Positions 63,529-64,000 of a stretch of DNA of 64,000 nucleotides are shown in pieces. Location: NCBI RefSeq assembly GCF_007678255.1, contig NZ_VEED01000003.1, forward strand, positions 1 to 64,000, written 5' to 3'. The stretch's first letter is position 1. Each line of letters opens with the position of its first letter. A program made the translations under genes and the position numbers. The stretch is from Bacillus sp. X1(2014) (GTDB taxonomy: Bacteria > Bacillota > Bacilli > Bacillales_B > DSM-18226). Under the pieces are notes generated by a model. The model had not been told where the DNA came from. It searched no databases and saw nothing but the letters and a program-made list of their open reading frames with translations.

Positions 63529-63563
63529 TATAGAACAATCTTTTGTCAAGGGGGGAATTTAAC

Positions 63564-64000
63564 ATGAATCTAGACGATTTTCGGGGAGTCTGGGTATTTA
63601 TTGAACAAAATGATGGGAAGGTCGAAGGTGTTTCTCTAGAATTACTTGGTGCCGGAAGAAAGTTAGCGGATAAATTACAAGTTCCATTAGCTGGCTTTTT
63701 ACTTGGTCATGAAATAAAACCATTAGGGAATAAAATTATTTCTTATGGTGCAGATATTGTGTATATGGTTGATCATCCTGTTTTAAAGAATTATCGTACA
63801 GAATCATATATGAAGGGCGTAATGCTCCTTGCTGAAACATACAAACCAGAGATAATCCTTTACGGTGCAACACCCAACGGGAAAGATTTAGCAAGTGCCG
63901 TAGCTACAGATTTAAATACAGGTTTAACGGCAGATACAACCATGCTAGACGTGGATATTGCTAATAGATTGCTAGAAGCAAGCAGACCTGCCTTTGGCGG
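63564..64000 (+). CDS. etfA: Electron transfer flavoprotein alpha subunit, partial
   Basis: The first 145 residues, cut by the window end. The N terminus has the GVWVFIEQNDGKVEGVSLELLG pattern seen in short segments of EtfA, and GADIVYMVDHPVL plus YGATPNGKDLA are typical of the alpha subunit. The FAD-binding C-terminal domain lies outside the window. AGGGGGG precedes the ATG. It forms an operon with etfB. Confidence 0.93.
   Translation, partial: MNLDDFRGVWVFIEQNDGKVEGVSLELLGAGRKLADKLQVPLAGFLLGHEIKPLGNKIISYGADIVYMVDHPVLKNYRTESYMKGVMLLAETYKPEIILYGATPNGKDLASAVATDLNTGLTADTTMLDVDIANRLLEASRPAFG

Noticed and set aside
1..64000. CRISPR arrays, phage genes, transposases, tRNA or rRNA genes
   Set aside because: No regular direct repeats with spacers, no integrase or transposase domains, and no tRNA- or rRNA-like sequence recognised while reading through.

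Overview
The window is low-GC, tightly packed Firmicute DNA from a spore-forming member of the Bacillaceae. Spore genes (a small acid-soluble spore protein, two YjcZ-type miniproteins, a Spo0E-like phosphatase), SigI/RsgI, SAM-I (S-box) riboswitches, AGGAGG-type ribosome sites and frequent TTG/GTG starts all point there. Class IV PHA synthase (PhaR/PhaC), PEP carboxylase, AdhE, RF3 and a ferredoxin-type 2-oxoacid oxidoreductase suggest a Bacillus/Neobacillus-like environmental species (inference). I see no rRNA, tRNA, phage, transposase or CRISPR array.

Layout. 0.2-4.7 kb is a copper region: a Met/His-repeat secreted protein, a membrane [4Fe-4S] protein, a CopC-CopD fusion (YcnJ) and YcnI. 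4.7-8.6 kb holds a YczE-like membrane protein, an aminotransferase, an SRPBCC protein and a secreted cadherin-like beta-sandwich protein. 8.7-14.4 kb holds ppc and adhE; adhE is preceded by a FadR-like palindrome. 14.5-18.8 kb is a polyhydroxyalkanoate locus: a phasin-like gene, phaR, phaC, an opposing alpha/beta hydrolase, then phaQ and phaP. phaB is absent. 19.2-23.8 kb holds a CwlO-type NlpC/P60 endopeptidase and a poorly understood set (DUF6230-like, DUF6114-like and an exported protein) divergent from a LuxR-type regulator. 24-30.7 kb holds uppP, a GDPD, miniproteins, a DUF1232 protein, an extra FtsH-like protease and prfC. 30.8-34 kb is a reductase/aldehyde dehydrogenase/membrane protein operon, followed by sigI-rsgI and an SASP gene.

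36.9-53.4 kb is an organic-acid oxidation region: glycolate oxidase subunits with a CdaR-type regulator, lactate permease, lutR and lutABC, then a two-gene 2-oxoacid:ferredoxin oxidoreductase. Lactate permease and lutA share an identical 16-bp palindrome, the likely LutR operator. Together these genes could carry lactate through pyruvate to acetyl-CoA and reduced ferredoxin. 53.4-61 kb holds an ArsR/DUF2087 regulator and the methionine salvage cluster (mtnK, mtnU, mtnE, mtnWXBD) with two SAM riboswitches; mtnA is not here. The end holds a Spo0E-like gene behind Spo0A-box-like sites, a ZIP transporter, etfB and the start of etfA.

Two dispersed repeat families lie between genes. One, with GGCTGTGTTAAA/TTTAACACAGCC ends, has four copies (one long, three with internal deletions). 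One remnant supplies the stop codon of lutA. The other has one copy just before the 2-oxoacid oxidoreductase genes. The least explained units are the DUF6230/DUF6114/LuxR set, the copper-associated Fe-S protein with its Met/His-repeat partner, and the reductase/aldehyde dehydrogenase operon.
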